Part shown: positions 15,376 to 23,549 of the stretch, in pieces
Numbering within the stretch: the first letter of the stretch is position 1
Layout of the letters: each line of letters begins with the position of its first letter
Assembly (NCBI RefSeq): GCF_022048975.1
Contig: NZ_JAKMHX010000023.1
Location: 186,001 to 250,000, forward strand
Direction of reading: 5' to 3'
Length of the DNA: 64,000 bases
DNA from: Sporosarcina cyprini
Lineage (GTDB): Bacteria > Bacillota > Bacilli > Bacillales_A > Planococcaceae
The notes under the pieces: model-generated
Told to the model about the DNA's origin: nothing
What the model saw: the letters and a program-made list of their open reading frames with translations, nothing else
Database searches by the model: none
Made by a program: the position numbers and the translations under genes

Positions 15376-16947
15376 TTGAGAAAATGGAAACAGATTGTTT
15401 TAGTTTGTTTGCTTGTAAGCGCTTTCTCGTTCTATGGGTATTCCACCATATCTTTTGCGCAGGAGACGGAGCCGATGATCCGAATCGGGGTCGTTCCAAC
15501 TGCGGAGTCAATCAAGCTAAAGGCGGATGGTCCGTTTACTGTGCTGGATAAAGGGACTGGGGAAATTCTGTTTAGCGGAAACGGAGAAGAAGTGACCGTT
15601 ACGTTAGGATCAGCAGCCCAAATTCAGAGTTATTATCGTCTGCAAGTCGCATTCACGACAAGCCAGGCCTACTTGGACGATTGGCTCGCGCGGGCTCATG
15701 CTGAGGGTTATCCGACGTATGTAGAGGATTACAATGGCGGATACCGATTGTATTTAGGGGAATTTCCGACAGATGCCTCGTTCAGTGTAAGAACTGCTTT
15801 TAAGGATGAAGTTGTGGCAAAGGGGCTAGCTGCCTCAGATGCTTTTTGGAAAATCGTGACGACGGCTGATGGGGAACGACAGCTATCCGCAAAGATGGGC
15901 TCGGAGGAAAAAACTACAAGTCATCCCGTTCAATTGCAAGCCGATTCCGGCATTGTTTTGATTAACGGCACCCCGTATCGAGGAATTGCGGAAGTTGGAT
16001 TCAATAGCGGGGGCACGCTGGCAGGCATTAATGAAGTGAATATCGAACACTATTTGTATGGAGTGGTGCCGAGAGAATTGCCGCCGGTTCCGTACAATGA
16101 AGTCGAAGCGCAAAAGGCACAGGCGGTTGCTGCCCGTACGTATGCGTTATCGAATATGGGGAAACGGAGTGCCGACGGCTATGACTTGTTGCCGACTACA
16201 TCTGATCAAGTATACGGAGGATATAGGTCTGAACATCCGATCTCGACTGAAGCTGTCGATGGCACAAAAGGAATTGTGGCGACGTATGAAGGCAAGCTGA
16301 TTACGGCAGTATTCCATTCCACAAGTGGTGGCTTTACGGCAAATAATGAGGATGTCTGGAATTCGGAAGCGACACCTTATTTGCGCGCGACACATGTAGC
16401 GCAAAAAGGAAACTCGCTAAAGTATGTTCCTGCCCTTGATGTGTATAAGAAGACGGGCAACTCTGAGTCACTTAGAAAAGCGAAAAAAGGGGACTTTGAA
16501 GCGGACTGGTCCAAGTATTATCGCTGGAACTTTGAGTGGACAGCTGAGGAAATCAGCAGCGTACTAAGCAGTTATTTCAGCACGGATGTCGGCGAAGTGC
16601 AGGAGATTAATATTACAGAGCGTTCCAGTTCCGGCCGTGCAGCGATAATCGAGTTCGTTACTGAGAATGGAACATTTTACGAGTACAAGGACCGCATCCG
16701 CTGGGCACTGCAATATATTGATGCAACTGGCAAGCCGGCTGTTTTATTGAGCACTTTGTTCATCGTTGAACCGGTCCTTGATCCGGCTACGAATGAAGTG
16801 TCTGGCTTTAAAGTGGAAGGAGGCGGCTGGGGCCATGGCGTCGGCATGTCTCAAGTTGGTGCAGTTGGAATGGCTGAAGCCGGCTATGATTTCACTGTCA
16901 TCCTAAAACATTTCTATCAAGGAATTGAACTGGAAACTAGATACTGA
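15376..16947 (+). CDS. Secreted SpoIID/LytB-domain protein, probable lytic transglycosylase
   Basis: 523 residues from the TTG at 15376 (GGGAGG 9 bp upstream; the ATG at 15367 touches that site). Signal peptide ~1-28. An SPOR-like segment (~85-150, 'YPTYVEDYNGGYRLYLGEFP') precedes the SpoIID/LytB domain (~215-510): 'HYLYGVVPRELPPVP' with the conserved Glu, 'AQKAQAVAARTYAL', and C-terminal 'GGGWGHGVGMSQVG'. SpoIID family members cleave glycan strands and leave 1,6-anhydro-MurNAc ends. Here the gene opens a salvage cluster that also encodes anhydro-MurNAc kinase, so it could supply the cluster's substrate. Residues 13-18 overlap a CcpA-site-like sequence. Confidence 0.82.
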   Translation: MRKWKQIVLVCLLVSAFSFYGYSTISFAQETEPMIRIGVVPTAESIKLKADGPFTVLDKGTGEILFSGNGEEVTVTLGSAAQIQSYYRLQVAFTTSQAYLDDWLARAHAEGYPTYVEDYNGGYRLYLGEFPTDASFSVRTAFKDEVVAKGLAASDAFWKIVTTADGERQLSAKMGSEEKTTSHPVQLQADSGIVLINGTPYRGIAEVGFNSGGTLAGINEVNIEHYLYGVVPRELPPVPYNEVEAQKAQAVAARTYALSNMGKRSADGYDLLPTTSDQVYGGYRSEHPISTEAVDGTKGIVATYEGKLITAVFHSTSGGFTANNEDVWNSEATPYLRATHVAQKGNSLKYVPALDVYKKTGNSESLRKAKKGDFEADWSKYYRWNFEWTAEEISSVLSSYFSTDVGEVQEINITERSSSGRAAIIEFVTENGTFYEYKDRIRWALQYIDATGKPAVLLSTLFIVEPVLDPATNEVSGFKVEGGGWGHGVGMSQVGAVGMAEAGYDFTVILKHFYQGIELETRY

Positions 16948-16967
16948 GATAAAAGGCGGTAACGAAT

Positions 16968-17951
16968 ATGTATGTAATAGGGATTGATGGAGGCGGTACG
17001 CAAACGACCGGCATCGTCTCAGACGAATTTGGTCGCGTGCATATGTACGCCAAGACGGGCAGAAGCAATCCAAATACGATGGACCGGAAGGAGTTTGCAG
17101 CAGTCATGACCGACTTGCTGCAAACTCTCTCCTTACAAAATCCAGGCGTATTTGAACAAGTGAGCTGCTGTTTCGCTGGACTGGCGGGCGTCGGGGAAAG
17201 CGGTAAAGATGAAGAGGTGGCCCACTTGCTACGTGATTTGCTCCCGGAAGGCGCATCTATCACAGTCCGAAATGACGCTTTCAATGCACTCTATTCCGGA
17301 ACACTCGGAAAAGCGGGGATTGTCCAAATTGCCGGTACAGGAGCCATTACGTTTGGTATTAATGATCGTGGTGAGACAGCACGTTCTGGGGGTTGGGGCT
17401 ATCTTTTCGATGACGAAGGCAGTGGTTTTCATTTAGGGAATGAAGCGCTGCATCATATTTTTAAAGCACATGACGGCAGAGGTCCGTCCACATCGCTCAG
17501 CCATCGAGTGCTCCATCATTTTTCGGTTGCATCCGTTCCTGATGTGATTAGTTTCATATATGGTGAGGAGCATCCCCGCTCCGTCATTGCGCCGCTGTCC
17601 CGATATGTTGTAGAGGAGGCGATGGCAGGGGATGGAATTGCGCAGAAAATCATTGAGGCGGCGTGCGAAAAGATGATCGAGAGCATAGCGGCTTGTAGGA
17701 GACAATTATTTGATGAGGAGCATTCCACAACTGTTATTTTGTCGGGCGGTGTTTTTACGGGTTCTGATCTATGCAGAAACACGATGATCGATTTGGCTGG
17801 CCATCGTTTGCCCTCGGTCACGATGCAGTCTACGCAAGTACCGCCAGCAGGAGGTGCCGTGCTGGCAGGGTTGTCGGAGATGCAAATAAAACCGGAAAAT
17901 GGATTTGTGTCGACGATCACAAGCGAGCTGAACAGAAAGGGGACGCCGTGA
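16968..17951 (+). CDS. BadF/BadG/BcrA-type amino sugar kinase (MurNAc/GlcNAc kinase, MurK/NagK-like)
   Basis: 327 residues, cytoplasmic. ASKHA-fold ATPase: phosphate 1 motif 'GIDGGGTQTTG' at residues ~4-14, 'QIAGTGAITFG' and 'RSGGWGYLFDDEGSG' in the middle, adenosine motif 'VILSGGVFTG' near 255. The family includes GlcNAc kinases and clostridial MurK, which phosphorylates MurNAc and GlcNAc at O6. A kinase for free amino sugars is what an ABC importer requires, since no PTS component is encoded here. Strong AAAGGCGG upstream. Its stop overlaps the next start as GTGA. Confidence 0.82.
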   Translation: MYVIGIDGGGTQTTGIVSDEFGRVHMYAKTGRSNPNTMDRKEFAAVMTDLLQTLSLQNPGVFEQVSCCFAGLAGVGESGKDEEVAHLLRDLLPEGASITVRNDAFNALYSGTLGKAGIVQIAGTGAITFGINDRGETARSGGWGYLFDDEGSGFHLGNEALHHIFKAHDGRGPSTSLSHRVLHHFSVASVPDVISFIYGEEHPRSVIAPLSRYVVEEAMAGDGIAQKIIEAACEKMIESIAACRRQLFDEEHSTTVILSGGVFTGSDLCRNTMIDLAGHRLPSVTMQSTQVPPAGGAVLAGLSEMQIKPENGFVSTITSELNRKGTP

Positions 17952-18946
17952 ACATGTTGTATATCGACGAAGTCAAACCGGAAAGAATCATCTCGTTATG
18001 GAATCGTTCAATTGGAGGACGCTTTCCGATGACAAATGAATTGTGGCAGCAAAATACGGTCGATGACAGGAGCGTCATGCGAGAAGCATCTTTGGCTGTC
18101 GTTGAGGGACAGGAATTACTCGGAATCATCGTCGCAAAACGTCCTGAAGAACATAACGAAATGGCAATGCAAAAGATGGGCTGGATCCAATGTTTGCTTG
18201 TAGATGAGAATGCCAGAAACAAGGGGATCGGCAATCGGCTTTTGGAGTGCGCGGAAGAAGCATTTCGCAAACAGGGGATAACAGATATCCGGCTAGGGCG
18301 GGATATGCGCCATTACTTTCCTGGTGTTCCGGCTGAGGATACAAGTGCCATTGATTGGTTTACAAAGAGGGGATATGTGTGTGAAACAGTAGAGACGGAT
18401 TTGATTGCTCACGTGAAAGGGTGGGAGCCCTACGAACTCGAAAATGGGCTGCAGCACTTCCGATTGCTAACTGAAAAAGAATTGCCGCAGCTGCTGGAAT
18501 TCTTGGAGCGTTCTTTCCCGGGACGGTGGCACGAAGAGGCGAAGAACTATGTGTTGCTGAACGGAACAGGCCGCGAGTTCATCGGTCTGTTCGAAAACGA
18601 TCAGTTGCAAGGATTTTGCCGAATGAATGATGGGGCCTCCCCGCAAATCGGTCCGAATACATATTGGCGAAAATTGGTTCAAGGAGAATTAGGGGGCATT
18701 GGCCCGTTAGGCATTGACCGCTCTTTACGCGGGCGAGGATTTGGCCTGGATATTGTAAAAGCGGGGGCAAACGAGCTGATGAAGCGTGGCGTGAATTCAA
18801 TTGTCATCGATTGGACGCAGCTTGTCTCATTTTATGAGAAATTGGGATTCACGCCGTGGAAACAATATCAAACGATGTCCAAACAACTGGAATCAGGAGG
18901 TGTTCATTCTGGAAAAAGTGTTGAATTTCCTGCAGAAAGAGATTGA
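17948..18946 (+). CDS. Tandem-GNAT acetyltransferase
   Basis: 332 residues from the GTG at 17948, which overlaps the kinase stop; an ATG at 17954 is the alternative. Two GNAT-like halves: N-terminal (~45-150, with 'VDENARNKGIGNRLLECAEE' as acetyl-CoA motif A) and C-terminal (~215-320, 'IDRSLRGRGFGLDIVKAGAN'). The middle contains 'HYFPGVPAEDTSAIDWFTKRG'. The paralogue at 28953-29903 has the same layout. Acetyl-CoA binding is clear in both halves; the substrate is unknown. Inside an amino-sugar operon, N-acetylation of glucosamine or muramic acid derivatives is a reasonable guess. Confidence 0.75.
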   Translation: MNMLYIDEVKPERIISLWNRSIGGRFPMTNELWQQNTVDDRSVMREASLAVVEGQELLGIIVAKRPEEHNEMAMQKMGWIQCLLVDENARNKGIGNRLLECAEEAFRKQGITDIRLGRDMRHYFPGVPAEDTSAIDWFTKRGYVCETVETDLIAHVKGWEPYELENGLQHFRLLTEKELPQLLEFLERSFPGRWHEEAKNYVLLNGTGREFIGLFENDQLQGFCRMNDGASPQIGPNTYWRKLVQGELGGIGPLGIDRSLRGRGFGLDIVKAGANELMKRGVNSIVIDWTQLVSFYEKLGFTPWKQYQTMSKQLESGGVHSGKSVEFPAERD

Positions 18947-19976
18947 TGCAGGCGTGACGCCGGGTGCAGTCATCAGAGTTCGACATCAAGGCAGAATAGT
19001 ACTCGACCAAGCGCTCGGCTATAACTGTTTGGAGCAAGGGAAGACAAAGATGTCGAGCCGGCATGTCTTTGATATGGCCTCGCTGACGAAGGTCATGGTC
19101 ACATTGCCTGCCATGCTCCAATTGTTTGCATCGGGTGAACTGTATTTACATGATAAAGTATCCACCTTCCTTCCTGCTTTCGGAGTTAACGGAAAAGACC
19201 AGGTCACGGTAAAACAATTGCTGACTCATTCTTCCGGTTTGCCTGCCCACAAGCATTATTTTGAAGAAAAGATGACGAAGGAGGAAGTGCTGGCTTCCAT
19301 TTCTGAGGAGAAATTAGCGTATAAGCCAGATACGGCAGTCGTCTATAGTGACCTTGGTTTCATTGTTCTGATGGAGCTGATCGAGCAGCTGTCGGGCCAA
19401 AGGATTGATGATTATGCGAAAGCACATATTTTCCGGCCGCTTGAGATGAATGACACGGGATACCTGCAGCAATATGAACGTGAGCGCTATGCGCCGACTG
19501 AGTTCATGGCCCACTTGAATGATCATAAGTATGGAATAGTCCATGACGACAATACGGAATTCATGGGGGGCATCAGCGGACACGCGGGACTGTTCTCCAC
19601 GATGAACGATTTGGCCGTGTTTACCCAGATGCTTGAGTCAGGCGGTGAATATGGCGGTCGTCGAATTATTGACCGGAATTGGCTGGAAGTTTCGCGCCGG
19701 AACTACACACCATTCTCTGACGAAAGCAGAGGGATTGGCTGGCAATTAAAAGGGGAAGGCGCAAGCCCGGCAGGCGATTTGCTGTCAGTCGGTACGTATG
19801 GCCATACCGGTTTTACAGGAACTAGCTTCTATATTGATCCTGAGAAGGAGCTGACGGTCATGCTCCTGACGAACCGCGTTTATTTCGGGAGGCATCCTCA
19901 TATGATACGACTTCGTCCGCGATTACATAATTTGATCGTCGCCCAATTAGATGAGGAGGGACTTACATGCGAATGA
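18909..19976 (+). CDS. Beta-lactamase-fold serine hydrolase, AmiE-like
   Basis: About 355 residues. Active-site motifs of class C beta-lactamase-fold enzymes in order: Ser-x-x-Lys in 'MASLTKVMVT', Tyr-Ser-Asp in 'VYSDLGFIVL', His-Thr-Gly in 'YGHTGFTGTSF'. B. subtilis AmiE, in the syntenic murQRP-amiE-nagZ-namZ operon, is an N-acetylmuramyl-L-alanine amidase of this fold. No signal peptide, unlike extracellular versions. Start uncertain: AGGAGG (18895-18900) is followed by CTG 18909 (8 bp) or ATT 18906; the GTG at 18900 overlaps the ribosome site. Overlaps the GNAT end by ~38 bp and the next gene by 10 bp. Confidence 0.75.
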   Translation: MEKVLNFLQKEIDAGVTPGAVIRVRHQGRIVLDQALGYNCLEQGKTKMSSRHVFDMASLTKVMVTLPAMLQLFASGELYLHDKVSTFLPAFGVNGKDQVTVKQLLTHSSGLPAHKHYFEEKMTKEEVLASISEEKLAYKPDTAVVYSDLGFIVLMELIEQLSGQRIDDYAKAHIFRPLEMNDTGYLQQYERERYAPTEFMAHLNDHKYGIVHDDNTEFMGGISGHAGLFSTMNDLAVFTQMLESGGEYGGRRIIDRNWLEVSRRNYTPFSDESRGIGWQLKGEGASPAGDLLSVGTYGHTGFTGTSFYIDPEKELTVMLLTNRVYFGRHPHMIRLRPRLHNLIVAQLDEEGLTCE

Positions 19977-20671
19977 TGATTGTCGGAGCTCATTGCGGAG
20001 ATGGTGAGCTGCAGGCAGGAGCGATTGCGCATAAATACGCCAAAGCAGGCTGGCATGTTACGTTTCTGCATTTGACGGCAGGAGAAAAAGGAGCGCCAGC
20101 CCAGATGGATGTGAATGTCTACCGTGACCAGAAAATAAGGGAAGCGGAACAGGCGGCCGCCATATTAGGAGGCAACAGCATCACCCTTTCTCATCGTGAT
20201 GCAGAGCTTACCTTTAATGAAGAGATTTGCAAGGAAGTGGCGGCTATCTTTCGGAGGGAGAAGCCTGAGTTTGTCATCACCCATTGGGAGAACAGTATGC
20301 ATCCCGACCATGCGCTTTGCCAGCGGATCGTACAAGATGCGTGGTTAAAGGCCGCCCTTCCCGGGTTTGAGCTGGACGGACTGCCGCCTCATGGATTAAA
20401 GCGGGTGTTTCACAGTGAGAACTGGGAAGACATGGAGGGATATGAACCGGATATTTACGTAGACGTGAGCGAATCTTTCAAAGCTTATTTAGAAGCGATT
20501 TCCTGCTATGATTTCGTGATGAATTCTTCGAGCTTCCGCTACTATGATTATTACAAAGCGCTCGGAACCGTGCGGGGCTGCCTCGCCCGAGCAACGTATG
20601 CACAAACATTGAAAAATTCAAGAGGCCTTCATGTACGAAAAGAAGGAACGATTCCCGGGTTTCCGGTGTAA
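19967..20671 (+). CDS. PIG-L family deacetylase-like protein with substituted catalytic-base position
   Basis: 234 residues, cytoplasmic. LmbE/PIG-L fold as in BshB and MshB zinc deacetylases. The usual first motif His-Pro-Asp-Asp is here His-Cys-Gly-Asp ('VGAHCGDGELQAGAIAHKY'), so the zinc-ligand His and second Asp are kept while the Asp described as catalytic base in MshB/BshB is Gly. The second motif 'HPDH' is intact. Either activity is lost or changed, or another residue supplies the base. ATG 19967 with GAGGAGGG 6 bp upstream. By context it may act on an amino sugar; this is inference. Confidence 0.75.
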   Translation: MRMMIVGAHCGDGELQAGAIAHKYAKAGWHVTFLHLTAGEKGAPAQMDVNVYRDQKIREAEQAAAILGGNSITLSHRDAELTFNEEICKEVAAIFRREKPEFVITHWENSMHPDHALCQRIVQDAWLKAALPGFELDGLPPHGLKRVFHSENWEDMEGYEPDIYVDVSESFKAYLEAISCYDFVMNSSSFRYYDYYKALGTVRGCLARATYAQTLKNSRGLHVRKEGTIPGFPV

Positions 20672-20683
20672 GGGGGAAGACAG

Positions 20684-22249
20684 ATGAGTTTACAGAAAAA
20701 AGTCGGTCGATTGATGATTGCGGGATTTAAAGGAACCACGGTGTCTGAGGAGATTAAAAGCCTCATCCATGACTACCATATAGGCGGAATTATTTTATTC
20801 GGCCGAAACATCGGGACACCAGAAGAGATTGCCCGTTTGACGAGCGGTCTGCAAGCGGAGGCGAAAAAAGCGGGTTATTCGGTACCACTGTTGATCTGTA
20901 TCGATCAAGAGAATGGCGTCGTACGAAGATTAGGTGAAGGTACGACCATTATCCCTGGAGCTATGCTGCTTGGCGCTACGCAAGATTCCGAGAATGCGAG
21001 TAAAGCAGGCGCTTTGACTGGGAAGGAATTGAAAGGGCTCGGCATCAATTGGAACTTGGCGCCTGTTGTGGATGTGAACAACAATCCGAAAAATCCGGTC
21101 ATCGGTGTACGATCCTTCGGTGAAAATCCGAATCAAGTTGCAGAGATGGCAGAAAAGGCGATGGGCGGCATGCAAAGTGCGGGTGTCATGACGACGTTGA
21201 AGCATTTCCCTGGCCATGGGGATACAAATGTTGATTCCCATCTCGATCTGCCTGTCATTGCTCATGATTTGAAACGGCTGCATGAAGTGGAGCTCGTGCC
21301 ATTCAAGCGCTGTATTCAAGCGGGTGCCGATGCGGTTATGAGTGCCCATGTTTATTTTCCGGCTTTGGAGTCTGAAGTGAATACACCGGCAACGTTATCT
21401 CGCCCTATTATTACCGGCTTGCTGCGGGAAGAGCTTGGGTTTCAAGGCGTGATCACAACGGATTGTATGGAAATGGATGCGATTGCAAAAGGGATTGGCA
21501 CTGTGCAGGGCTGTGTGAAAGCCGTTCAGGCTGGAGTCGATTTTGTCATGGTATCCCATTTGTTCGATTTGCAGAAACAAGCGATCCTTGCAATGAAAGA
21601 AGCGGTCGAAAACGGGGAGATTTCGGAACAGCAAGTAGATGAATCGGTTGCAAGAATTGAAGAGCTTATTCGCCGTTATGCCTCATGGGAGGAAGCGGAA
21701 AGTCAGGTTGTCCCGGATTTTGTCGGTTCCGAAGCGCATAAGATGGAAATGCGAAAAATCTACGAGCGAGGGATTACCGAAGTGGGCGAGCACGGAAAAA
21801 CGATTCAACCTGGGGATGGGGTTCTTCTTGTTTACCCAGCGAATGAATATGCGACGATGGTGGAAGATAAGCGTTACGCAACGGTGACGATGGCAGAAGA
21901 AATGCGAAAGGTGCATGAAAACGTAACCGACATGGAGCTGAAACCTGAGCGATTGGAGGGTCAGCTGGAGCAAGTCGGGCAGATGGCGAAAGACTATGAC
22001 CATATTGTCGTGCTGACCTTGAATGCCATCCAGCATGATACTCAGCGACGGCTTGTAGAGAGCTTAATTGAGTCAGGAAAACCCGTGGATATCGTTGCAA
22101 TCCGTTCGCCTTATGACCTGTCACTCTTCACAGGGGCGAATCGCATGATCTGTACTTATGAGTTTACAAAAACAGCATTTGAAGTCGTAGCAGCAGGATT
22201 AGTAGACGAGGTGCAATTCAAAGGGAAATTGCCGGTTTCATTATCTTGA
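20684..22249 (+). CDS. nagZ: Beta-N-acetylglucosaminidase NagZ (GH3), cytoplasmic form
   Basis: 521 residues. GH3 signature 'KHFPGHGDTNVDSHLDLP' (residues ~170-187) with the NagZ His-Asp general acid/base loop, and the nucleophile Asp in 'GVITTDCMEMDAIA' (~258-271). It removes non-reducing GlcNAc from GlcNAc-MurNAc fragments. B. subtilis NagZ is a longer (642 residues) secreted enzyme; here the protein starts directly at the catalytic domain without a signal peptide, so it should act on imported fragments. A C-terminal domain of ~170 residues follows the barrel. Strong ribosome site GGGGGAAG, 12 bp after the PIG-L gene. Confidence 0.88.
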   Translation: MSLQKKVGRLMIAGFKGTTVSEEIKSLIHDYHIGGIILFGRNIGTPEEIARLTSGLQAEAKKAGYSVPLLICIDQENGVVRRLGEGTTIIPGAMLLGATQDSENASKAGALTGKELKGLGINWNLAPVVDVNNNPKNPVIGVRSFGENPNQVAEMAEKAMGGMQSAGVMTTLKHFPGHGDTNVDSHLDLPVIAHDLKRLHEVELVPFKRCIQAGADAVMSAHVYFPALESEVNTPATLSRPIITGLLREELGFQGVITTDCMEMDAIAKGIGTVQGCVKAVQAGVDFVMVSHLFDLQKQAILAMKEAVENGEISEQQVDESVARIEELIRRYASWEEAESQVVPDFVGSEAHKMEMRKIYERGITEVGEHGKTIQPGDGVLLVYPANEYATMVEDKRYATVTMAEEMRKVHENVTDMELKPERLEGQLEQVGQMAKDYDHIVVLTLNAIQHDTQRRLVESLIESGKPVDIVAIRSPYDLSLFTGANRMICTYEFTKTAFEVVAAGLVDEVQFKGKLPVSLS

Positions 22250-22277
22250 AATAAATTTTTAAATTTAGAATTTAGTG

Positions 22278-22306
22278 TTGAAATTTAATTTCACAACAAG
22301 TAAAAT
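22278..22306 (+). promoter_or_regulatory. Internal SigA-type promoter before anmK, with palindromic operator
   Basis: TTGAAA (22278-22283), 17 bp spacer, TAAAAT (22301-22306). Between them lies the perfect palindrome TGAAATT-T-AATTTCA (22279-22293), well placed for a repressor and a candidate site for MurR encoded at 29920. The promoter makes the anmK-to-ATPase block separately controllable. Confidence 0.65.
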
Positions 22307-22308
22307 GG

Positions 22309-22324
22309 TGGAAAGCGCTTTCAT
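22309..22324 (+). promoter_or_regulatory. CcpA cre site over the transcription start
   Basis: TGGAAAGCGCTTTCAT (22309-22324) contains the symmetric core GAAAGCGCTTTC and matches the known cre consensus WTGNAARCGNWWWCAW closely. It sits 3 bp downstream of the -10 element, so CcpA would block initiation when better sugars are present. Confidence 0.75.
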
Positions 22325-22353
22325 TGCTAGATTGGAAGGAAGGTGATGTGATT

Positions 22354-23505
22354 GTGCGAGTGTGTGGAATGATGTCAGGTACTTCTTTAGATGGTCTTGA
22401 TTTAGCGATTGTCGATTTTACCATGCAGCCTGACCGTCTACATTTCGACGTGAAAAAGTTCGTGACAGTCCCTTATCCGGAGGAGCTCAGGCAGGAACTG
22501 CTCCGGTTGATGGATGCCCATGCACCTTTGAACCGCGTTTCTGCTATGAACATGTACTTAGGTGATCTGTATGCCAGATTGCTAGAAGAAGCACTGGATG
22601 ATTCGGATATTCAGATGGAATCGATTGATTTGATCAGTTCACACGGCCAGACGATTTGGCATGAACCGTTTGTGGAAGGAGATGCGCCTTTTACGCATCC
22701 GAATACGATGCAAATCGGTGATATTGCCGTTCTGGCAGAGCGTACCGGCATTCCGGTCATCGGCGACTTCCGAACGCGGGATATGGCGGCAGGGGGGCAA
22801 GGTGCACCGCTCGTTCCTTTCGCGGATCACTACTTATTCCAATCTGATACGGAAGGCAGGGTGCTCGTTAACATCGGGGGCATCGCGAATATTACGGTGC
22901 TGCCTCCCGGGGATTCAGGACTGGATGTCATCGCGTATGATACAGGTCCTGGAAATATGATTATCGATTCGTTCGTATCGAAGCATTCTACCGGTTCCAT
23001 GAGCTATGATGCCGATGGAGGAATTGCATCGAAAGGAACTGTCAATGAGCCATTCCTGCATCAGCTTCTCTCGGAACCTTATTTTTCGGCGCAACCACCG
23101 AAAAGCACGGGCCGGGAATTGTTTGGAGCTGCCTTTGCAGAACGCGTATGGACGGAAATGGAGCAACAAGGTATGGCGGATGAGGATAAAATTGCGACAG
23201 TTACGATGTTGACTGCGCATTCGCTTGCTGACGAAATTACCCGGCATCATGACAAATACCGGTTACAGACAGTCATCGTCAGTGGGGGAGGGGTGCATAA
23301 TAAAACATTGCTAACCTTCTTAAAGGATCTTTTGCCGGAAGGACTGGAGGTCACGACCTCTGCCGAAGTGGGAATTGACCCGGACGCGAAGGAAGCATTC
23401 GTCTTTGCACTCCTTGGCTACCTAGGGTTTCAGCGATTGCCGAATTCCTTGCCGTCCGCAACAGGAGCAAAACGGCAGACGGTAATGGGGAAAATCGCTT
23501 ATTAA
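22354..23505 (+). CDS. anmK: Anhydro-N-acetylmuramic acid kinase
   Basis: 383 residues from GTG 22354 (AAGGAAGG 10 bp upstream; GTG 22348 is an alternative). Signature 'MMSGTSLDGLDLAIVDF' at the N terminus, 'YDTGPGNMIID' (~195) and 'IVSGGGVHNKTLL' (~308) are diagnostic. The enzyme hydrolyses the 1,6-anhydro ring of anhMurNAc and phosphorylates it to MurNAc-6-phosphate in the cytoplasm, feeding MurQ. Its presence implies the cell meets anhydro-muropeptides, the products of lytic transglycosylases such as the SpoIID-like protein encoded first in the cluster. First gene after an internal promoter with a cre site. Confidence 0.92.
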   Translation: MRVCGMMSGTSLDGLDLAIVDFTMQPDRLHFDVKKFVTVPYPEELRQELLRLMDAHAPLNRVSAMNMYLGDLYARLLEEALDDSDIQMESIDLISSHGQTIWHEPFVEGDAPFTHPNTMQIGDIAVLAERTGIPVIGDFRTRDMAAGGQGAPLVPFADHYLFQSDTEGRVLVNIGGIANITVLPPGDSGLDVIAYDTGPGNMIIDSFVSKHSTGSMSYDADGGIASKGTVNEPFLHQLLSEPYFSAQPPKSTGRELFGAAFAERVWTEMEQQGMADEDKIATVTMLTAHSLADEITRHHDKYRLQTVIVSGGGVHNKTLLTFLKDLLPEGLEVTTSAEVGIDPDAKEAFVFALLGYLGFQRLPNSLPSATGAKRQTVMGKIAY

Positions 23506-23549
23506 GAAAAGGGAAATGTTGATTTATCAAACATCGGGGGGTTAATTGA

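Noticed and set aside
15376..16947. Considered as the sporulation gene spoIID itself
   Set aside because: It has an additional N-terminal SPOR-like region, lies in an amino-sugar cluster and not beside murA/spoIIIE-type sporulation loci, and is longer than SpoIID; a LytB-like paralogue is more likely.
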